A stretch of DNA of 64,000 bases from Blastococcus saxobsidens DD2 (GTDB lineage: Bacteria; Actinomycetota; Actinomycetes; Mycobacteriales; Geodermatophilaceae), in the NCBI RefSeq assembly GCF_000284015.1, contig NC_016943.1, forward strand, positions 909,541-973,540, written 5' to 3'. Under the pieces are notes generated by a model. It did no database searches. It worked only from the letters and a program-made list of their open reading frames with translations, and was not told the DNA's origin. Shown here piece after piece: positions 51,544 to 60,453 of the stretch (its first letter is position 1; each line of letters begins with the position of its first letter). Position numbers and translations under genes: made by a program.

Positions 51544-52806
51544 GTGGGGGACGGGCCGGAGGATGCACCCGGACCCGCCGCGCCCCGGCCGTCGCGGCGG
51601 CTGGTCACCGACCCGGTCTTCGGGCCGTACTGGGCCGGCAAGCTGCTGGCCAACGTCGGCATCTGGATCCAGAACATCGCCAGCGCGGCACTCGTCTGGC
51701 AGCTGACCTCCTCGGCCTTCCTCGTGGGTCTGGTGAGCTTCGCCCAGTTCCTGCCCCAGCTGGTGCTGACCCCGGTGAGCGGGGCGATGGCCGACCGGGG
51801 CAGCCCGCGCCGGCAGATCCTGCTCGGCCGCGCGTTGTGCACGCTCGGCGCCGCGGCCCTGGCCGGCTGGGTCCTGCTGACGCACGACGTGGCCGACGTG
51901 CCTCCGTGGGTCGTGATGGTCACCGCGCTCGTCGTCGGCATCGGGTTCTCCGTCGGCGGACCGGCGATGCAGGCGCTGCTGCCGTCGCTGGTGCGGGAGG
52001 GCGAGGTGGCCCGAGCCGTCGCCCTGGACAACCTGACCTTCTCGGTGGGCCGTGCCGTCGGCCCGGCCGTGGGTGGGGTGGTGGCCGCCACCGCCGGCTA
52101 CGGCGTCGCCTTCCTGCTCGCCGCCGTCGGTCACGTCGTCTTCCTCGTGGCGGTGTTCCGCCTCCGGACGCCGGGCGGTCCCGTCGCCCCGGGCCCGCGG
52201 CTGTCGGTCATCGCCGGGATCCGCTACCTGCGCACCGACCCGGTGGTGGGTGTCCTGCTCCTCGGTGTCACCGCGGTGGGCGTCGGCGCCGACCCCGCCG
52301 TGACGCTGGGTCCGTCGCTGGCCGATGCCCTCGGGGGCGGTCCGGGACTGGTCGGGCTGCTGGCTTCTGCGTTCGGCGTCGGGGCGTTCCTGGGCTTCTT
52401 CGTCCAGGCGGTCCTGGTGCGGTTCCTCGACCACGCATGGCTGGCCACGAGCGGTCTGGTGCTGCTCGGGCTCTCGGCGGTGGGGTTGGCGTTGAGCTGG
52501 AACGTGCCCGCCGCCGTCGTCGCCTTCGTGGTGGGCGGCGTCGGTCTGACGCTGGCCATGAACGGTCTCACCACGCTGCTCTACGACCGTGTCCCGCGTG
52601 CGTTCATCGGCCGAATCATGGCGCTGTGGCTGGTCGGCTTCGTCGGCTCCCGGCCACTGGCCGCGACGCTCAACGGCGCGTTGACCGACCTGGTGTCGGT
52701 CGGCGCCGCCCTGCTGACGACGGCGGTGATGGTGCTGGGGGTCGCCGCGGTGTGCCGCCCGTCGGTGCTGCGCCGTCCTGCCCCGGGCGGTGACGCGGCC
52801 ACGTAG
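51544..52806 (+). CDS. MFS transporter (enterobactin-exporter/EntS-like)
   Basis: The protein has 420 aa and about twelve hydrophobic helices. FGPYWAGKLLANVGIWIQNIAS and SSAFLVGLVSFAQFLPQLVL are the first helices of the EntS/MFS_3 group, with the A-loop GAMADRGSPRRQILLG. Drug or siderophore export is the usual role; the substrate is not visible. The start follows a TAGATT box. The next gene overlaps its end by 17 bases if started at 52790. Confidence 0.88.
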   Translation: MGDGPEDAPGPAAPRPSRRLVTDPVFGPYWAGKLLANVGIWIQNIASAALVWQLTSSAFLVGLVSFAQFLPQLVLTPVSGAMADRGSPRRQILLGRALCTLGAAALAGWVLLTHDVADVPPWVVMVTALVVGIGFSVGGPAMQALLPSLVREGEVARAVALDNLTFSVGRAVGPAVGGVVAATAGYGVAFLLAAVGHVVFLVAVFRLRTPGGPVAPGPRLSVIAGIRYLRTDPVVGVLLLGVTAVGVGADPAVTLGPSLADALGGGPGLVGLLASAFGVGAFLGFFVQAVLVRFLDHAWLATSGLVLLGLSAVGLALSWNVPAAVVAFVVGGVGLTLAMNGLTTLLYDRVPRAFIGRIMALWLVGFVGSRPLAATLNGALTDLVSVGAALLTTAVMVLGVAAVCRPSVLRRPAPGGDAAT

Positions 52807-53644
52807 GGCGGTCATCATCGGACGCGTGGTGCGGTCGCTTCTGGTGGGCGCCGGGGCGGTGGCGCTGCTGCTCGCCCTGGTGGTCGGTCTGCTCTGGGGG
52901 TTCCAGCGCAGCCTGATCTACCTGCCGGACTCCGGCCCGGTGGGTAGCGCCGGCGACGTCATCCCCGGTGGCCGCGACGTCGTCCTCCGCACCTTCGACG
53001 GGCTCGACCTGGGCGGCTGGTACGTGCCTGCTGCTGATGAGGACGCGGCCACGGTGCTGGTCGCCAACGGCAACGGCGGGCACCGCGGCCTGCGGGCGCC
53101 GCTCGCCCGGGCGCTGGCCGACGCCGGGCTCGGCGTCCTGCTGTTCGACTACCGCGGCTACGGAGGCAACCCCGGCAGCCCGACGGAGGAGGGACTGGCG
53201 CGCGACATCCGCGCGGCGCGGGCGTTCCTCCTCGAGGACGCCGGGGTGCCGGCGGACCGGCTGCTCTACTTCGGCGAGAGCCTGGGCGCGGCGGTGGTCA
53301 CCGAACTGGCCACCGAGCACCCGCCGGCCGGGCTGGTGCTGCGCTCGCCGTTCGTCGACCTGGCGTCGGTCGCCGCGGAGCACTACCCGCTGCTGCCGGT
53401 GCGGGCGCTGCTGTGGGACCGCTACCCGCTGGCCGAGCAGCTCGCCGGCGTGGACGTGCCGACGACGGTGGTGCTCGGCACCGCCGACTCGATCGTGCCG
53501 CCGGAGCAGAGCCGGGCCGTGGCCGAGGCGGCCCGGCAGCTGCACCGGCTGGTCGAGGTGGCCGGCGCCGACCACAACGACCGGGTGCTGCTCGACGGGG
53601 ACGCGGTGGTCGACGCCGTCGTGGAACTTGCCGAGCGAAGCTAG
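52790..53644 (+). CDS. Membrane-anchored alpha/beta hydrolase (BEM46-like)
   Basis: The protein has up to 284 aa. A single N-terminal membrane helix (SLLVGAGAVALLLALVVGLLW) is followed by FQRSLIYLPD, as in BEM46/YfhR-type hydrolases. VLVANGNGGHRGLRAPLARAL holds the oxyanion loop (NGNGG in place of HGNGG). LFDYRGYGGNPGSPTEEG and YFGESLGAAVV contain the nucleophile Ser. VVLGTADSIVPPEQS gives the Asp and AGADHNDRV the His. Substrate unknown. The start is uncertain: GTG at 52790, or GTGs at 52826/52829 just before the helix. Confidence 0.85.
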   Translation: MTRPRRAVIIGRVVRSLLVGAGAVALLLALVVGLLWGFQRSLIYLPDSGPVGSAGDVIPGGRDVVLRTFDGLDLGGWYVPAADEDAATVLVANGNGGHRGLRAPLARALADAGLGVLLFDYRGYGGNPGSPTEEGLARDIRAARAFLLEDAGVPADRLLYFGESLGAAVVTELATEHPPAGLVLRSPFVDLASVAAEHYPLLPVRALLWDRYPLAEQLAGVDVPTTVVLGTADSIVPPEQSRAVAEAARQLHRLVEVAGADHNDRVLLDGDAVVDAVVELAERS

Positions 53645-54007
53645 CTAGCCGAGGATCGCTCGACCGTGCGGCCGGATCGGAGTCTCGGCCGTGGGCGGGC
53701 GAAGCCTCCCGTGGAGACGGAAGCAGCTTTCCACCCGGCTACGGAGGGCGTCGGCAACCGGGCGGATATGCGGAACACGGCGAGCCCAGAACCCGGCTCG
53801 ACCTGCCCTCGTCGGGTAGCGCCGAAATCACGTGTTTCTTCGCGCTGTGACGGGAGACTCACTCCTGGCGACGACTCAACAGGCCACAACCCCAGCGGCC
53901 ACATGAGTCCCAGGAGACACATTGCGAACTTCTTCGGTGCAGCATCCTCGCGCCATCCCGGTCCACAGCCGCCCGGCTGCCTGGTCGGACCGGGGGATGG
54001 GGGAACG
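53645..54007 (+). other. 363-bp non-coding leader region of the PKD protein gene
   Basis: No convincing gene is present. The region is less GC-rich than its neighbours from about 53820 on. A CGGCCG inverted repeat lies near 53690. It is followed by GGGCGAAGCCTCC and, 47 bases later, GGCTACGGAGGGCG, faintly like the core of a c-di-GMP-I riboswitch, but the match is too weak to call. GGGGGATGGGGG just before 54008 is the likely ribosome site. Confidence 0.4.
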
Positions 54008-55891
54008 ATGAAGAGATCGTTGCGAGCCGTGCTCGCGCTGGCCTTGGCGACCGGCGCGATGTCAGCCGGACCGTCGACCGCGTCCGCCGCTATCTCGACG
54101 ACGACGTCGGCGACCTTCACCAACCACCAGAACGAGCCCGGACCCGGCGACACCCGAGTCTCGTACTGCGGTGGTGCCGGCCAGGCCGCCTGCGGCGAGG
54201 ACCTTCCCGTTCAGGTTCGCTGGGGCGTGGGAGAGGCCGGCGGGCCCCAGAGTCGGCTGGCATTCCGCCCGGCGGATGGAGCGCCCCTCGGACAGCCGTT
54301 CGTACTCGGCGTGCTGACCCACAAAAATACGGTGATCAACCTGTACACCGGGATCACCGCGGTGGACCTCACCGTGACGACCCGGGTGGTCGACGGGGGC
54401 CGCTCGCTGACCTTTGCCGACTCGCTCCACATGGGGCTCGGCATCGTTGAGACCGAGAACGCGCAGAGCGGCTGTCAGAACCCCTGCCCGGACGCCATCC
54501 GCCTGCCCGTGCCCAATAAGCGGTTCGCACACCCGGTCGGCAACGTCACCTATGAGCTCGAGGTCCTCGGTTTCCAGGAGCACAATGGTGCCCTCGTGGG
54601 GGAGATGCTGACGGGGGAGAATGACGAGCGCTCCCTTCCGCTCATCGCCCGTCTCACCAAGACCTCGAACGTGGTCGCCGATGCGGGCCCTGACCAAACC
54701 GTCGACGAGGCTGCGGGCGTGCGGCTCGACGGCACCAGGAGCGCCGTCCGAGACCTGACCTACCTGTGGGAGCAGGTCTCCGGTCCTCCGGTCGCGCTCG
54801 ACGACCCGTCGAGCCCGGAGCCGGGGTTCGACGTCGGTTGGTTCACCGAGGACCAGCAGCTCGTGTTCCGGCTCACCGTCCGTGACATGCTCGAGCCCGA
54901 GATCAGCTCATCGGACACGGTCCGTATCTCCGTCCGCGACCTCAATGATCCGCCTGTCGCGGACGCCGGCGGCCCGTACAGGGTCCCCGAGGGCGGGTCC
55001 ACGGTGCTTGCCGGTTCGGCGACGGACCCGGACGACAATGTCGAAACGGTGACCTGGGACTTTGATGGTGACGGCTCCCACGACGACGGAACGGGGCTGA
55101 CGCCCACCTTCTCAGCGGCCGCTCTCGACGGTCCCTCGGTGCACCAGGTGGCCGTCCGGGTCTGCGACACCTTCGGCGTCTGTGCGACGGACACGGCCGA
55201 CGTCGAAGTGGCCAATGTCGCCCCGACGGTGGACCTGGGCGACGATGTGACGGTCTACCGGAACGACCCGGTGCGCTCGGTCGGCACGTTCACGGACCCG
55301 GCCGGAGCGCTCGACGAACCCTACGGCTACGCGTGGACCGGCACGGGACCACTGCAGCCGGCGCGGGGCAGCGCCGAGTACGGCGCATCACCGAGCACGG
55401 ACATCTCCTACGAGATCGAGGGCACCTACACGATCGACCTCGCGGTCACCGACGACGACGGTGGGACCGGTCGCGACAGCCAGCGGGTCACGGTGCTGAA
55501 CCGCCCGCCGTCATGTGCGGACGCGGCGTCCAGCGTGGCAAGCCTCTGGCCGCCGCAGCACGAGTACGCGCGGGTCGGCGTGGTCGGTCTCAGCGATCCC
55601 GAGGGTGACGCGCTCACGGTGACCGTGACCTCGATCAGGCAGGACGAGCCCGTCCGCGAGCCCGGATCAGGGAATACCGGTCCGGACGCGACCGGCGTCG
55701 GGACCGCCACCGCCGAGCTCCGCGCCGAGCGATCGGGTGGCGGTGACGGCCGCGTCTACCACGTCGGTTTTGTCGTCGATGACGGTCACGGTGGTTCCTG
55801 CGAGGGGACGGTGACCGTGGGCGTCCCGCACGACTCCCGGGGTGCGGGGGCGGTCGACCAGGGGCCCTTGCACGACTCCACCACCGGCTGA
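54008..55891 (+). CDS. Secreted protein with choice-of-anchor K and PKD domains
   Basis: The protein has 627 aa. A signal peptide is present (MKRSLRAVLALALATGAMSAG, cleaved near ASAA). Residues ~28-210 resemble a choice-of-anchor K domain (LPVQVRWGVGEAGG and LGVLTHKNTVINLYTGI). Three PKD/Ig-like modules follow (VADAGPDQTVDEAAG; VADAGGPYRVPEGGS; VDLGDDVTVYRNDPV). A C-terminal ~115-residue module with Cys (PPSCADAAS to GSCEGTVTVGVPHD) recurs in other actinobacterial exported proteins. There is no LPXTG or C-terminal helix. Codons such as AAA, AAT, GAT and TTT are more common than in neighbouring genes, hinting at a different origin. It lies next to the tad pilus operon; a surface adhesion role is inference. 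Confidence 0.85.
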   Translation: MKRSLRAVLALALATGAMSAGPSTASAAISTTTSATFTNHQNEPGPGDTRVSYCGGAGQAACGEDLPVQVRWGVGEAGGPQSRLAFRPADGAPLGQPFVLGVLTHKNTVINLYTGITAVDLTVTTRVVDGGRSLTFADSLHMGLGIVETENAQSGCQNPCPDAIRLPVPNKRFAHPVGNVTYELEVLGFQEHNGALVGEMLTGENDERSLPLIARLTKTSNVVADAGPDQTVDEAAGVRLDGTRSAVRDLTYLWEQVSGPPVALDDPSSPEPGFDVGWFTEDQQLVFRLTVRDMLEPEISSSDTVRISVRDLNDPPVADAGGPYRVPEGGSTVLAGSATDPDDNVETVTWDFDGDGSHDDGTGLTPTFSAAALDGPSVHQVAVRVCDTFGVCATDTADVEVANVAPTVDLGDDVTVYRNDPVRSVGTFTDPAGALDEPYGYAWTGTGPLQPARGSAEYGASPSTDISYEIEGTYTIDLAVTDDDGGTGRDSQRVTVLNRPPSCADAASSVASLWPPQHEYARVGVVGLSDPEGDALTVTVTSIRQDEPVREPGSGNTGPDATGVGTATAELRAERSGGGDGRVYHVGFVVDDGHGGSCEGTVTVGVPHDSRGAGAVDQGPLHDSTTG

Positions 55892-55898
55892 GGCATGA

Positions 55899-55930
55899 CC
55901 GGGGGCCGGCCGTGTTTGGCCGGCCCCCGG
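55899..55930. terminator. 13-bp perfect hairpin terminator
   Basis: CCGGGGGCCGGCC and GGCCGGCCCCCGG flank GTGTTT, 7 bases after the PKD protein stop. It separates that gene from the tad operon. Confidence 0.9.
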
Positions 55931-56168
55931 ACATCTGAGGTCTGCCGGCGGAGGGTGACCGACCTCGGACACGTGACCGACGTCCTCGACTTCCGGCCCC
56001 TCCGGCCCGGCGGGCCGGCGGTATCCCCGGTGCCCGTTCACCCGACCGGGTGCTCCTCGTGCCGATCGCGCTTTCGGGTGTCCACAGATCGCCTGACGTC
56101 ACCCCTACGGACTGATCCGTTTCCTTACAGTCGCCGGCGATTCGACTGCTGGCTGGGCTCGACGGGGG

Positions 56169-57395
56169 ATGGGTGTGCCGACTGCTCTGGATGTCGTGGA
56201 CGGTGAGGTCCGCGAGCTCATCCGTCGTCGCGGGCTCGACCCGTTCACCGACCCGGGCCCGGTGCGGCTGCTGGTGCGCGACGTCGTCGCCGACTACTCC
56301 GAGCGGTCGCTGACCTCGGCGCTGCCGCCGATCGGTGACGTCGAGTCGGTGGTCCGCGACGTGCTGGACCGGGTGGCCGGCTTCGGCCCGCTGCAGCGCT
56401 ACCTCGACGATCCGGAGATCGAGGAGATCTGGGTCAACGAGCCGGGCCGGGTGTTCGTCGCACGGCATGGCCGCAGCGAGCTGACGACGACGATCCTGGC
56501 CCCCGGGGAGCTGGCCGACCTGGTCGAGCGGATGCTGCGCACCTCGGGCCGACGGATCGACATGTCGACGCCGTTCGTCGACGCGATGATGCCCGACGGC
56601 TCGCGCCTGCACGTGGTCATCCCGGATATCACCCGCCGGCACATGGCCGTCAACATCCGCAAGTTCGTGCTGCAGGCGCACTCGCTCGACGAGCTGGTGG
56701 CGCTGGGGACCATCACCGCCCCGGCGGCGCGCTTCCTGGAGGCCGCCGTCGCCTCCGGGCTGAACATCCTCGTCTCCGGCGGCACCCAGGCCGGCAAGAC
56801 GACGCTGCTCAACTGCCTCTGCGCCGCCGTCCCCGCGCGGGAGCGGGTGATCACCTGCGAGGAGGTCTTCGAGCTCCGCGTACCGCTGCCCGACGTCGTC
56901 TCCATGCAGACCCGCCAGCCCAATCTCGAGGGCGCCGGCGAGATCCCGCTGCGCCGGCTGGTGAAGGAGGCGCTGCGCATGCGGCCCTCCCGCATCGTGG
57001 TGGGCGAGGTGCGGCAGGAGGAGTGCCTGGACCTGTTGATCGCCCTCAACTCGGGGCTGCCGGGCATGTGCACGCTGCACGCCAACAGCGCCCGCGAGGC
57101 AGTGGTGAAGATGTGCACGCTGCCGCTGCTGGCCGGGGAGAACATCGGCACGTCGTTCGTCGTCCCCACCGTCGCCTCCAGCGTCGACCTGGTGGTGCAC
57201 GTGGGCACCGACGCCGACGGACGGCGGCGGGTGCGCGAGATCGTCGCACTGCCCGGACGGGCCGAGGACGGCGTCATCGAGACCGCCGACGTGTTCACCA
57301 GCCGCGACGGCCGGCTCGTGCGGGCCGACGGCTACCCGCCGCACGCCGACCGGTTCGCCGCCGCCGGCTTCGACCTGCCGGCCCTGCTGGCATGA
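56169..57395 (+). CDS. tadA: CpaF/TadA-type secretion ATPase
   Basis: This is a 408-aa cytoplasmic hexameric ATPase powering Flp/Tad pilus assembly. RYLDDPEIEEIWVNEPGRVF is the N-terminal family segment. The Walker A is SGGTQAGKTTLLN (about 203-215). EVFELRVPLPDVVSMQTRQPN and the Walker B-like RPSRIVVGEVRQEECLDLL follow, with a later TLHANSAREAV His box. The ATG at 56169 abuts a GGGGG run; a GTG two codons later is the alternative. ATGA coupling to the next gene. No cpaE/tadZ gene precedes it. Confidence 0.9.
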   Translation: MGVPTALDVVDGEVRELIRRRGLDPFTDPGPVRLLVRDVVADYSERSLTSALPPIGDVESVVRDVLDRVAGFGPLQRYLDDPEIEEIWVNEPGRVFVARHGRSELTTTILAPGELADLVERMLRTSGRRIDMSTPFVDAMMPDGSRLHVVIPDITRRHMAVNIRKFVLQAHSLDELVALGTITAPAARFLEAAVASGLNILVSGGTQAGKTTLLNCLCAAVPARERVITCEEVFELRVPLPDVVSMQTRQPNLEGAGEIPLRRLVKEALRMRPSRIVVGEVRQEECLDLLIALNSGLPGMCTLHANSAREAVVKMCTLPLLAGENIGTSFVVPTVASSVDLVVHVGTDADGRRRVREIVALPGRAEDGVIETADVFTSRDGRLVRADGYPPHADRFAAAGFDLPALLA

Positions 57396-58255
57396 CCGGA
57401 TCCGGCGCCCTCCTGGGGCTGCTCCTCGGCGTCGGGTTGCTGCTGATCTGGCGCAGCGGCTCCCGTGCCCCGAGGCCGCGGACCGACCCCCGCCGGCCCG
57501 GCCGGCGCGCGCAGTTGCTCGCCGCGGCCGGGCTCACCGGCATCAACGGCGCCCAGCTGCTGGCGCTGCAGGTCGGGCTCGGGCTGCTGGTCACCGTCGT
57601 CGTCCTGCTCGCCACCGCCACGATCACGGTCAGCCTGGTGTTCGGCCTGTTCGGCTTCCTGCTGCCCTACGTGCAGGTGCGCCGGCTCGCCGACAAGCGC
57701 CGGGCCGACCTGCGCGAGGTCTGGCCCGAGGTGGTGGACAACCTGACGTCCGCCGTCCGGGCCGGGCTGTCGCTGCCGGAGGCCCTGTCGACGCTCTCCA
57801 CCCGCGGCCCGGAGGTGCTGCGCCCGCCGTTCGCCCGGTTCGCCGCCGAGTACCGTTCCAGCGGCCGGTTCGGCACCTCGCTCGACCGGCTGAAGGACGA
57901 CCTCGCCGACCCGGTCGGCGACCGCATCGTGGAGACCCTCCGGGTCGCCCGCGAGGTGGGCGGCAGCGACCTGGGCCGCGTGTTACGCACCCTCTCGACG
58001 TTCCTGCGCGAGGACGCCCGCGCCCGCGCGGAGCTGGAGACGCGGCAGGGCTGGGTGGTGCAGGCCGCACGGCTGGCCGTCGCCGCGCCGTGGGTCGTGC
58101 TGCTCCTGCTCGCCACCCAGTCGACGACGCTCGCGGCCTACGACTCGGCGCTGGGCACGGCGATCCTGCTCGGCGGGGGAGCGGTCTGCCTGGTCGCCTA
58201 CCGGCTGATGCTGCGGATCGGGCGGCTGCCCGAGGACGTCCGGGTGCTCCAGTGA
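57392..58255 (+). CDS. tadB: TadB-type inner-membrane pilus assembly protein
   Basis: This is a 287-aa T2SF-domain protein. Two N-terminal membrane segments (LLGLLLGVGLLLIWRSG; LGLLVTVVVLLATATITVSLVF) precede the GspF-like helical domain. That domain has EVVDNLTSAVRAGLSLPEALS and ETLRVAREVGGSDLGRVLRTLS. Two more helices end the protein. With TadC it forms the platform that the ATPase drives. It starts within the tadA stop (ATGA). Confidence 0.88.
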   Translation: MTGSGALLGLLLGVGLLLIWRSGSRAPRPRTDPRRPGRRAQLLAAAGLTGINGAQLLALQVGLGLLVTVVVLLATATITVSLVFGLFGFLLPYVQVRRLADKRRADLREVWPEVVDNLTSAVRAGLSLPEALSTLSTRGPEVLRPPFARFAAEYRSSGRFGTSLDRLKDDLADPVGDRIVETLRVAREVGGSDLGRVLRTLSTFLREDARARAELETRQGWVVQAARLAVAAPWVVLLLLATQSTTLAAYDSALGTAILLGGGAVCLVAYRLMLRIGRLPEDVRVLQ

Positions 58256-58268
58256 GCGGGGTGCGCTC

Positions 58269-59210
58269 GTGACCCCCGGCGTGCTCGGCATGGTGCTCGG
58301 GCTGGTGGCGGCCACCGGACTGCTCCTGGTGCTCGCCTACGCGCCGCCGTGCCGTTCGGTGCGGCTGGTCGACCGGCTGGCGCCGTACGTGCACGACACC
58401 CCGCCGCCGTCCCGGTTGCTGGGCACGGCCACCGAGGCGGGCCTGCTGACCGCGGTCCGCCGGATCGCCGGGCCCTCGATCGGCACCGGCGCCCGGATGG
58501 TGGACCGGCTCCTCGGTGGGCGCGCCTCGGTGCGTCGCCGCCTGGACGCCCTCGGTGGCGCCATGACCGTCGAGGACTTCCGCATCGAGCAGGTCGTCTG
58601 GGGTGGGCTCGGCCTGCTCGGTACGGCACTGGCGGCGACGCTCGGCTCCGTGGCGGCCGGCAGCGTCAACGTGCTGTCGGCCGGGCTGTTCTGCCTGGCC
58701 GGCGCCGTCGGTGGCGTACTGGGCCGCGACTGGTGGCTCACCCAGCAGGTGACCCGGCGGGAGGAGCTGCTGCTCGCCGAGTTCCCGGTCGTCGCCGAGC
58801 TGCTGGCCCTGGCCGTGACCGCCGGGGAGAGCCCGACCGCGGCGATCGCCCGGGTCACCCGGCTCTCCGGCGGTGAACTGGCCCGCGAACTCGGCGCCGC
58901 GCTAGGCCGCGCACGGGCCGGCGTGCCGCTGGTCGATGCGCTGCAACAGGTCGCCGACCAGACCTCGCTCGACCCGCTCGCCCGGTTCATCGACGGGCTG
59001 CTGGTCGCCATCGAGCGCGGTACGCCGCTGGCCGAGGTGCTGCGAGCGCAGGCCGCCGACGTCCGGGAGGCCGGCAAACGCCGGCTGCTCGAGGCCGGCG
59101 GGCGCAAGGAGATCGGAATGATGGTCCCGGTCGTCTTCCTGGTGCTCCCGGTCACCGTTCTCTTCGCCCTGTTCCCGGGGCTGATCAGCATCGTCTCGCT
59201 CTCCCGATGA
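58269..59210 (+). CDS. tadC: TadC-type inner-membrane pilus assembly protein
   Basis: This is a 313-aa second T2SF protein. An N-terminal helix (GVLGMVLGLVAATGLLLVLAY) and a central pair of helices flank the conserved part: FPVVAELLALAVTAGESPTAA, GAALGRARAGVPLVDALQQV and the C-terminal MMVPVVFLVLPVTVLFALFPG. It partners TadB. GTG start 13 bases after the tadB stop. Confidence 0.88.
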   Translation: MTPGVLGMVLGLVAATGLLLVLAYAPPCRSVRLVDRLAPYVHDTPPPSRLLGTATEAGLLTAVRRIAGPSIGTGARMVDRLLGGRASVRRRLDALGGAMTVEDFRIEQVVWGGLGLLGTALAATLGSVAAGSVNVLSAGLFCLAGAVGGVLGRDWWLTQQVTRREELLLAEFPVVAELLALAVTAGESPTAAIARVTRLSGGELARELGAALGRARAGVPLVDALQQVADQTSLDPLARFIDGLLVAIERGTPLAEVLRAQAADVREAGKRRLLEAGGRKEIGMMVPVVFLVLPVTVLFALFPGLISIVSLSR

Positions 59211-59240
59211 GCGGCGAGCGGAAGTAGGAAGGACCACTCC

Positions 59241-59450
59241 ATGCGCGCATTCGCGTACCTGTTCGCTGCCCTGTCCGCCCTGTCGGACCGCATGGCCGGC
59301 GAGGACCCCGAGCGGGGCGACGTCCCCGGCTGGGTGATGGTGACGGTGATGACGGCGGCCCTCGTGCTGGCGATCCTGGCCGTGTTCCAGGAGGCCATCG
59401 TCACGGCGGTGACCAACGCGCTGAACTCCGTCACCGGCGCCGGTGGCTGA
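59241..59450 (+). CDS. Small single-helix protein, candidate Flp-type pilin
   Basis: The protein has 69 aa. A charged start (GEDPERGDVPGW) leads into one hydrophobic segment (VMVTVMTAALVLAILAVF), then a short polar tail. Size, fold and position between tadC and the TadE genes are those of the Flp pilin or the DUF4244-like proteins of actinobacterial tad loci. A classical G/xxxxEY processing site is not evident. GAAGGA precedes the ATG. It overlaps the next gene by 8 bases. Confidence 0.75.
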   Translation: MRAFAYLFAALSALSDRMAGEDPERGDVPGWVMVTVMTAALVLAILAVFQEAIVTAVTNALNSVTGAGG

Positions 59451-59856
59451 GCGGTCCCTCGACGTGCCGGACGACGGCGAGCGGGGCAGCGCCGTCGTCG
59501 ACTTCGTGCTGGTGTCGATCCTGATCGTGACGCTGCTGCTGGCGGTGCTGCAGGTCGCGGTCTACGTGCATGTGCGGAACGTGGTCACCGCCAGCGCGCA
59601 GGAGGGGGCGCGGTATGCGGCGAACGCCGACGTCGCCTCGTCCGCCGGTGCCGGCCGCACGGTGGAGATCGTGGCGCGGGCGACGTCGGTGCAGACGGCG
59701 CAGGGGCTGGCCTGCACGTCCGCGGAGGAGGCGGATCCCAGCGGTGCGAACCTGGTGGTGGTCCGCTGCTCGGGCTCGGTGCCCTCGCTGCTCGCGGTGC
59801 TGGGCAACCTGCTGCCGCTGGAGGCCACCGGGCGGGCGATGAAGGAGGCGGCGTGA
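59443..59856 (+). CDS. TadE-like pseudopilin
   Basis: The protein has 137 aa. ERGSAVVDFVLVSILIVTLLLAV is the TadE start: a short tail ending in G, then a membrane helix with an acidic residue near its beginning. ASAQEGARYAAN after the helix is typical. Two Cys (LACTSAE and VVRCSGS) sit in the external part. It should be a minor pilin processed by a TadV-type peptidase, which is not in the window. GTGA overlap with the next gene. Confidence 0.87.
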   Translation: MAERSLDVPDDGERGSAVVDFVLVSILIVTLLLAVLQVAVYVHVRNVVTASAQEGARYAANADVASSAGAGRTVEIVARATSVQTAQGLACTSAEEADPSGANLVVVRCSGSVPSLLAVLGNLLPLEATGRAMKEAA

Positions 59857-60320
59857 CCTGGCTGCGCCGCCGGCTGGGCATGGTGTCCGGCGAGCGCGGG
59901 TCGGCGCTGGTGGAGTTCGTGTTCATCGCGCTGGTGGTGTTCGTGCCGCTGGTCTACATCGTGGCCGGGTTCTCCGCGGTGCAGCGCGGGGTGTTCGCCT
60001 CGCAGGCCGCGGCCCGCGAGGCCGGCCGGGCGATGGGTACCGCACCGGACCCGGTGACCGGGCACGAACGGGCGCTTCGGGCGGCGGAGCTCGCGGTGGA
60101 GGACCAGTCGGTCGACCTCACCGACATGCGGCTGGCGTACGCGTCCGCCGGCGCCGGCTGTGACGCGGCCGGCGGCTACTCGCCGACGCTGGCGCCGGGG
60201 GAGGAATTCTCCGTCTGCGTCACCGTCACGGTGCGGATCCCGATGCTGCCGGAGTTCATCGACTCGAACACCGCCACCGGCCAGTTCGTGGTGGAGCGGA
60301 ACCGCTACGTCGACGGCTGA
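59853..60320 (+). CDS. TadE/TadF-like pseudopilin
   Basis: The protein has 155 aa. It has the same plan as the preceding gene: GERGSALVEFVFIALVVFVPLVYI with Glu at the start of the helix, QAAAREAGRAMGTAP after it and two Cys (AGCDAAGG; FSVCVTV). It probably ends the tad operon (tadA to here, about 4.15 kb). A weak GC hairpin lies in the following 60 bases. Confidence 0.87.
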   Translation: MTWLRRRLGMVSGERGSALVEFVFIALVVFVPLVYIVAGFSAVQRGVFASQAAAREAGRAMGTAPDPVTGHERALRAAELAVEDQSVDLTDMRLAYASAGAGCDAAGGYSPTLAPGEEFSVCVTVTVRIPMLPEFIDSNTATGQFVVERNRYVDG

Positions 60321-60453
60321 GAACCCACCACCCCGTCACCGATCCCCCCGGGTAGGGAGCGCGCCGGGTTGCCCCGGGGGCCGCACACCGGTCCGCCGGT
60401 GGGCTGCTACGAGGTCCGTCTCGTGCCGGCCGGTAATCGCCGGCGGCGCGGAC

